Shown here one piece after another: positions 6,740 to 10,492 of a stretch of DNA of 10,492 nucleotides (position 1 is its first letter; each line of letters starts with the position of its first letter). The stretch spans positions 1 through 10,492 of the forward strand of contig JAFAFN010000289.1 of NCBI GenBank assembly GCA_023423475.1, in the 5' to 3' direction. This DNA comes from Actinomycetes bacterium (GTDB taxonomy: Bacteria > Actinomycetota > Acidimicrobiia > Acidimicrobiales > Microtrichaceae). The translations under genes and the position numbers were made by a program. The notes beneath the pieces are model-generated. The model was not told the origin of the DNA. It saw only the letters and a list, made by a program, of their open reading frames with translations, and did not search any database.

Positions 6740-6745
6740 AGGGTA
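6740..6745 (-). promoter_or_regulatory. Extended -10 candidate of the diguanylate cyclase gene
   Basis: TGCTACCCT on the minus strand has the extended TG and a TANNNT-type hexamer TACCCT. Transcription would start near 6733, giving a leader of about 20 bases that holds the ribosome binding site. The -35 match is weak. Confidence 0.35.
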
Positions 6746-6949
6746 GCAACGGGCGCGTCCCGCTTCGATGGGCACTGGCACCCACCGACACACCGCGGCG
6801 CCGCGTTCGACTCACCCAGGATGCACGTCCCTCTGACGCCGGACGGACCACGTCGCCCGCCCGCTCCATCACCTCGACTCCATCATCGCACGCCGTGGTG
6901 GATATCGCGCGTAGCGCGCTGACCCGAGCACTCTTCGCGTCGGGGTACT
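6746..6949. other. Intergenic spacer without a recognisable gene
   Basis: About 200 bases between the cyclase promoter and the structured leader. I see no coding frame with a credible start. The one clear structure is a small perfect hairpin GCGCG-TAG-CGCGC at 6907-6919. Upstream control elements of the secreted-protein gene probably lie here, but none is recognised. Confidence 0.5.
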
Positions 6950-7156
6950 GGCAATAGTGCCCGATTGCACTCCTACTGCTTGCCAACCGACCTCCGACTC
7001 CACTACTCAAAGCAGGACCGGTTCGCGCGGATGGTCGCTCCCCCACTACGGGACGTGCCACCTACGAACCGGATTCGGGGGAGATCGGTGACTCGTCGTC
7101 ACCGAGGTGCGAGCCGCCGAACAGGGCCCAGCGACGCGAACCAGGGAGATACAGCG
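6950..7156 (+). promoter_or_regulatory. Candidate structured 5' leader of the secreted-protein gene
   Basis: Three inverted-repeat structures occur in about 155 bases. A nested hairpin spans 6950-6984 (GGCAA/TTGCC outside, AGTGC/GCACT inside). A perfect 8-bp stem CCGGTTCG/CGAACCGG (7018-7025 with 7065-7072) encloses 39 bases. A perfect 8-bp stem TCGGTGAC/GTCACCGA (7085-7092 with 7098-7105) has a 5-base loop. The loop of the second stem has CTCCCCC (7038-7044), which can pair with GGGGGAG just after the stem (7077-7083). Its CTCCC can instead pair with GGGAG of the ribosome binding site (7144-7148). AATAGT at 6953-6958 is a weak -10 candidate. No known riboswitch consensus was recognised, so a regulatory role is inference. 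Confidence 0.35.
7143..7149 (+). promoter_or_regulatory. Ribosome binding site of the secreted-protein gene
   Basis: AGGGAGA lies 7 bases before the ATG at 7157 and fixes this start. Upstream in-frame starts (TTG at 6965, GTG at 7088) would add a charged stretch ahead of the signal peptide and lack well-spaced sites. The GGGAGAT here is also present at 7079-7085. Confidence 0.75.
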
Positions 7157-8956
7157 ATGCGACTTCGACCCACCCGGCGGCAGCCGGCACGACGGAGGGC
7201 AGGTGCCGCCATCATGGCGACGGCACTGCTGTCCGGCGGACTGGTGGCCGTCTCGGCGACCAACTCGGGCGCAGCCCCCGTCAACACCACCATCGCCCTC
7301 AGCTGCGGCGGCGCCGACGCGGCGAGCTCCGGCATCCTCGACACCGCAGCCGGGATCCTCGGATCGAACCGGCTCCCGGTGAACCTGGTGATCAGCGGCG
7401 GGGACATCCCCGACACCGCCGGTCTCGACCAGGAGATCAACGCGGCGTTCGACTGGACCGCCACGATGGGTCAGGACCTGATCGACAAGGCCGCGGCGCT
7501 CATCCCCTCGCTGACCATCTCGAACGTCAGCGTGCAGCAGGTCGTGCGAGGCCCGGCCACCCCGACCGAGTTCACCAAGACCGTTCCGGGCCCGATCAAC
7601 ATCACCCCGCGCGTCGGTGTGCCCGCCAGCCTGCCCTTCGGCACGGTCGGCGGCCCGATCACCACGACCGCCGGCGGCATCGTGACCTACCGCGTGGGTG
7701 CCGTCACCCTCGGCGCAGGTCTGTCACTGGCTGGCGCGACCATCAACCTCAAGCTCAACTGCGCCGTGCAGGGCTCGAACCTGATCGCCAAGACGACGGT
7801 GCGCGACCCCGATGCGCCGATCTTCAACCCCGAGGTCGTCACGCTCGAGGCCAACGCGGGCGAGACGGTCACGAAGGACCTGCTCGGCGAGGTCATCACG
7901 CCGGGCAAGACCCCGCTGATGAACGAGACCCTCAAGATCGTCGAGCAGCCCGCGGGTGGTAGCGCCTCGATCACCGACGGCGTGTTCTCGTTCACCGCTC
8001 CGGCCGAGGCCGGCACCTACTCGACCACCGTCGAGATCTGCGGCGCACCCAAGGCCGAGTCCGGCACCCCGGGTGTGAACGAGCTCCAGGAGCTCACCGT
8101 CGGTGAGAACTGGTCCGGTCAGGGCATCCTCGCTCCGCGGCCCGTCGCGTTCTCGCTGAACGTCGGCGACGAGGAGACCGACCTCATCTGGACCGCTCGC
8201 CACAACGTGAGCGACCTCCTCTTCCCGTTGCCCCTCGGTGGCCGAGTCCCCACCGCGGACAACTGGGCACCGGCCGACCGTGCCGGCATCGTCGGTGACT
8301 ACGCGCTCTTCACCACCTACCGTGCGCCGACCGCCGCCCAGATCCAGGGTGCGATCGAGCGTCTCCCGAACGTGGGCGCCGGCAACGTCGCCGTCACCGC
8401 GGTCGACGACGGGCCCAACCCCGCCGTCGTCACCGGCTTCGATATCGAGTTCGTCGGAGCCCTCGGCGAGCAGGACGTCCCGGACATCTCCCTCGGGCAG
8501 TGGTACGCCGTGCCGCCCCAGGAGATCCTCGACCGCATTTCGGCCGTGGTGACCTCGCTGTCGGGCTCGCTCGGTGGCGACGGTGAAGCACCGGCACCCC
8601 GCTGGGCGACCCTGGCCGAGGCCAACGCCTACATCGGCGCCAACCTGCTGAGCCTGACCCCGCAGGACTGGGAGGACTGGGGCGAGACCCTCAAGGCCGA
8701 GCTCATCTCGGGCATCACCTCGGCGATCCCGGAGATCCTGGCCTGGCTGAACGGACTGTTCCCGTCCAAGCCGATGTTCGCCACGCTCGAGCAGGGTGAG
8801 GCACCGGTGCCGCCGGCTCCGCTGTGCGCCCAGGGCATCATCGACGTCACCGTGACCGAGGTGCAGAGCGCGACCACGGTCCCGCCGGGCAGCGGCACGC
8901 AGGTCGGTGGCACCACCGACAGCCGCGGCGGCGCCGGGATCGGCTTCGTCGGCTGA
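7157..8956 (+). CDS. Large secreted mosaic protein of unknown function
   Basis: A 599-residue exported protein that I do not recognise as a whole. An Arg-rich N-region is followed by a hydrophobic core and a signal-peptidase site near residue 39-40 (NSGAA). Residues about 45-202 form a beta-rich domain starting IALSCGG and ending LKLNC; C50 and C202 may be a disulfide. Residues about 225-296 look like an Ig/cadherin-like domain (EVVTLEANAGETVTKDLL ... AGTYSTTVEICG). Residues about 334-441 contain PTAAQIQGAIERLPNVGAGN and FVGALGEQDVP, a motif pattern seen in many large bacterial surface proteins. The C-terminal part is helical (ATLAEANAYIG, PQDWEDWGE, ISGITSAIPEILAWL). It ends in a Gly/Ser/Thr-rich tail, GIGFVG, without an LPXTG sorting signal. 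It is monocistronic, between a structured leader and a strong terminator. It is likely extracellular or wall-associated. Confidence 0.8.
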   Translation: MRLRPTRRQPARRRAGAAIMATALLSGGLVAVSATNSGAAPVNTTIALSCGGADAASSGILDTAAGILGSNRLPVNLVISGGDIPDTAGLDQEINAAFDWTATMGQDLIDKAAALIPSLTISNVSVQQVVRGPATPTEFTKTVPGPINITPRVGVPASLPFGTVGGPITTTAGGIVTYRVGAVTLGAGLSLAGATINLKLNCAVQGSNLIAKTTVRDPDAPIFNPEVVTLEANAGETVTKDLLGEVITPGKTPLMNETLKIVEQPAGGSASITDGVFSFTAPAEAGTYSTTVEICGAPKAESGTPGVNELQELTVGENWSGQGILAPRPVAFSLNVGDEETDLIWTARHNVSDLLFPLPLGGRVPTADNWAPADRAGIVGDYALFTTYRAPTAAQIQGAIERLPNVGAGNVAVTAVDDGPNPAVVTGFDIEFVGALGEQDVPDISLGQWYAVPPQEILDRISAVVTSLSGSLGGDGEAPAPRWATLAEANAYIGANLLSLTPQDWEDWGETLKAELISGITSAIPEILAWLNGLFPSKPMFATLEQGEAPVPPAPLCAQGIIDVTVTEVQSATTVPPGSGTQVGGTTDSRGGAGIGFVG

Positions 8957-9006
8957 GCCGGACACGAACGAGCTGAGCTCTCCATGAGCTGAGCCGCAAC
9001 CTGCAG

Positions 9007-9034
9007 GAGGGGGCGTGGGTGACCACGCCCCCTC
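9007..9034 (+). terminator. Strong hairpin terminator after the secreted-protein gene
   Basis: GAGGGGGCGTGG, the 4-base loop GTGA, then CCACGCCCCCTC form a perfect 12-bp stem, extendable by a G-T and an A-T pair to 9005-9036. It lies 50 bases after the stop codon. The T-run is short (TT), which is common in high-GC actinobacteria. Confidence 0.8.
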
Positions 9035-9090
9035 TTCGCGTCCGGCACCACGTCGAACAGGGGTTCGCTCTCGCTGTCACACCCCGTCGG

Positions 9091-9102
9091 CAGGATGGCC
9101 CC
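9091..9102 (+). promoter_or_regulatory. Leaderless -10 candidate of the small hypothetical gene
   Basis: CAGGAT (9091-9096), then six bases, then the ATG at 9103. The spacing equals that of the TAGCGT boxes at parA and the oxidoreductase. The hexamer has C in place of the first T. No Shine-Dalgarno sequence is present. Confidence 0.35.
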
Positions 9103-9564
9103 ATGACCGACACCACCACCAGCCACACCGCCCGGCGGGCCCATGCCGTGCCCTCCACCCCCGCCGTGCGACGCCACCGCCGCGATGTCGCCATCTGGGC
9201 GCTCGCCCACGGTCACGCCGTCCAGCGCGACGCCCTCGCCGTCATCGTCGCAGCGCGGGTCGACGCTGCCGGGAACATCTCGCACCGCTGGACCGCACGT
9301 GGGGTCGGTCTCGTCATGTGGTCCGGCGCCCGCTCGTGGTGCGAGCGCCACGGCGCGGCGCCACCCACAGAGCTCGGCCCCACGCTCGCCACCTACCTGC
9401 GGTACCTGTCCGGGCACCGCCTGCTCGAGCCCGGCTCCGACTCGCCAGCCGTGTTGCGCCGTGCCGTGTCCGAGCACCGCGGACCTGAGTCACGCAGTCG
9501 GGCCAACCACCCGACGGCCGCGCCGGGGCGCTCGGCTCCGGTGCTCCCGCTCGGCACCGGCTGA
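9103..9564 (+). CDS. Hypothetical protein, basic, 153 residues
   Basis: Not recognised. There is no signal peptide or membrane segment, so it is probably cytoplasmic. The N-terminus is Thr/His/Arg-rich. The central part (about 25-110) looks like a compact helical domain: RRDVAIWALAHGHAVQRDAL (27-46), IVAARVDAAG, then MWSGARSWCERHG and LGPTLATYLRYLSGHRLLEPG. It could be a small winged-helix or DNA-associated fold, but no signature supports that. The last 40 residues are Arg/Pro/Ser-rich and probably disordered. The frame stays open back to a GTG at 9019, but that start lies inside the terminator hairpin, so the ATG at 9103 is chosen. It sits alone between a terminator and a convergent esterase gene. 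Confidence 0.65.
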   Translation: MTDTTTSHTARRAHAVPSTPAVRRHRRDVAIWALAHGHAVQRDALAVIVAARVDAAGNISHRWTARGVGLVMWSGARSWCERHGAAPPTELGPTLATYLRYLSGHRLLEPGSDSPAVLRRAVSEHRGPESRSRANHPTAAPGRSAPVLPLGTG

Positions 9565-9594
9565 GCGACCGCACCGCCGAGCAGCGGTCGGCTC
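9563..9594. terminator. Bidirectional terminator hairpin between convergent genes
   Basis: GAGCGACCGC, an 11-base loop, then GCGGTCGGCTC form a 10-bp stem with one bulged G. It fills the 28-base gap between the hypothetical gene and the esterase gene and overlaps both stop codons. There is no T-run. Confidence 0.5.
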
Positions 9595-10492
9595 ACGTCA
9601 GGCCGAAGAACCCGAGCATCTCGTCGAGGCCGTCGTAGGTCGGAGTCGTGGGCCAGGTGTGACCCACCCCGGGGATCATCACCAGCTCGACCTTCGTGTC
9701 GTCCGCGCAGCCGGTCCACCTCCACCGCTGGACGCCGTCGTCCTCGGTGAGTCGTTGGGGCTCGGCCGGGCATTCATCCGCGGCGGCCCAGGCGGCGACC
9801 GACCCGGGCACGTCGGGGAACGGCGCGCTCGACACCAACGCACCCAGCGCGAGTCCCCCGTGGAACGGGACCACGAGGTCGGGGTCCGAGTGCTGGTGCA
9901 GCATCGACAGCGGTTGCGACGGGGTGCACCCGGTGACGTTGCTCCCGCTCATCGGAGCGATCGCAGCGAACGTCGCCGGGTTCGCACACGCGTACGAGTA
10001 CGTCATCAGGGCACCGTTCGAGAAGCCCGTCATGTAGACGCGATCGGCGTCGGTGTCGCCCCTCGCCAACACCTCGTCGATGACCTGATCGAGGAACACG
10101 GTGTCGTCGACCCCGATCAGGTTCGCCGGCGGACAGCACGGACCGATGTTCCACGAGTTGGACAGGCCCTGCGGGAACACAGCGATGAAGCTGTGCTCCA
10201 CCACCGCACCACGCCAGTCCGCCGCGTTCATCATCTGGGCGGCGTCGACCCCGAGCCCGTGCAGCGCGAGCACCACGGGCAGCTCGGCATCGGGCGGCGC
10301 CGCCTTCGGGGTGACCACCGTGTAGACGCGCTCCACGTCGCCCGGCACGGTGACCCGCTCCACCACGATGTCGTCCGGCTCGGTCGAGGCGGTCGGGTCC
10401 GTCGTCGTCGAGGTCGGCGACGTCGATGGGGTCGGTGTCGTGGTCGTCGTGTCGTCGACGACGTCGGTGCCACCACGCCCTCCGACCAACGC
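9593..10492 (-). CDS. Secreted LpqC/PHB-depolymerase-type esterase (5' end outside window)
   Basis: An alpha/beta-hydrolase of the polyhydroxybutyrate depolymerase/feruloyl esterase (LpqC-like) family, probably cleaving extracellular esters. The frame is open to the right edge, so the true start and probably a signal peptide or lipobox are missing. The 298 residues from the TTG at 10489 show a Ser/Thr/Pro/Asp-rich stalk (about 8-40), an oxyanion-side LHGLG (76-80), the family stretch SWNIGPCCPPANLIGVDD (112-129), and the nucleophile elbow GFSNG with S157. HSDPDLVVPF follows with the acidic residue (most likely D204), then GVGHTWP with H277. The catalytic triad is therefore complete. C118 and C119, as well as C168, C188, C240 and C261, could form disulfides, which fits export. 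The exact substrate is not readable from sequence. It is convergent with the hypothetical gene at 9103. Confidence 0.9.
   Translation of the reverse strand, partial: ALVGGRGGTDVVDDTTTTTPTPSTSPTSTTTDPTASTEPDDIVVERVTVPGDVERVYTVVTPKAAPPDAELPVVLALHGLGVDAAQMMNAADWRGAVVEHSFIAVFPQGLSNSWNIGPCCPPANLIGVDDTVFLDQVIDEVLARGDTDADRVYMTGFSNGALMTYSYACANPATFAAIAPMSGSNVTGCTPSQPLSMLHQHSDPDLVVPFHGGLALGALVSSAPFPDVPGSVAAWAAADECPAEPQRLTEDDGVQRWRWTGCADDTKVELVMIPGVGHTWPTTPTYDGLDEMLGFFGLT

Noticed and set aside
7018..7105. c-di-GMP (GEMM) or c-di-AMP (ydaO) riboswitch in the leader
   Set aside because: The characteristic conserved cores of these classes are not visible. Only stems and a GGGGGAG resemble parts of them.
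6965..7156. 64-residue N-terminal extension of the secreted protein from a TTG
   Set aside because: It would precede a classical signal peptide. The ATG at 7157 has a well-placed AGGGAGA, and the upstream DNA is full of inverted repeats as in a leader.
9019..9102. 28-residue extension of the small hypothetical protein from a GTG
   Set aside because: The GTG is the loop of a strong terminator hairpin and has no ribosome binding site in proper position.

Overview
The window is very GC-rich, with dense coding and little intergenic space. It looks like a chromosomal segment of an actinobacterium, most plausibly of the class Acidimicrobiia. The reasons are an F420-type luciferase-like oxidoreductase, leaderless-looking start sites, secreted proteins with Arg-rich signal peptides, and the overall codon bias. 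The class assignment is inference, not demonstrated. No tRNA, rRNA, CRISPR array, transposase or phage gene is visible.

Layout from left to right. (1) 1-1269, minus strand: a ParA-type ATPase whose stop codon overlaps the start of a Pro/Glu-rich protein running off the left edge. No parB or parS is visible. (2) 1368-2201, plus: the DNA glycosylase MutM (Fpg), divergent from parA. (3) 2372-3712, plus: a secreted coiled-coil protein ending in a VanY-type M15 peptidase domain. (4) 3722-6712, minus: a membrane diguanylate cyclase followed by a luciferase-like oxidoreductase of the Rv2161c type. (5) 6713-7156: a spacer of about 440 bases, with the cyclase promoter at its left end and, on the plus strand, a leader with several perfect inverted repeats. 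(6) 7157-8956, plus: a 599-residue secreted protein of unknown function, closed by a strong terminator hairpin. (7) 9103-9564, plus: a 153-residue hypothetical protein. (8) 9593-10492, minus: an LpqC/PHB-depolymerase-type esterase, open at the right edge.

No single pathway links all the genes. Two themes recur. One is the cell envelope: a wall peptidase with a CwlO/EnvC-like coiled coil, a large secreted protein, a secreted esterase and a membrane c-di-GMP synthase. The other is short, leaderless-type gene starts: TAGCGT-N6-ATG occurs exactly at two genes, with weaker versions at two more.

The best candidates for something undescribed are three. The first is the orphan ParA with its coupled disordered partner, which may be a cargo-positioning pair. 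The second is the structured leader at 6950-7156, whose C-rich loop can pair with either of two copies of a Shine-Dalgarno-like sequence. The third is the secreted mosaic protein behind that leader.
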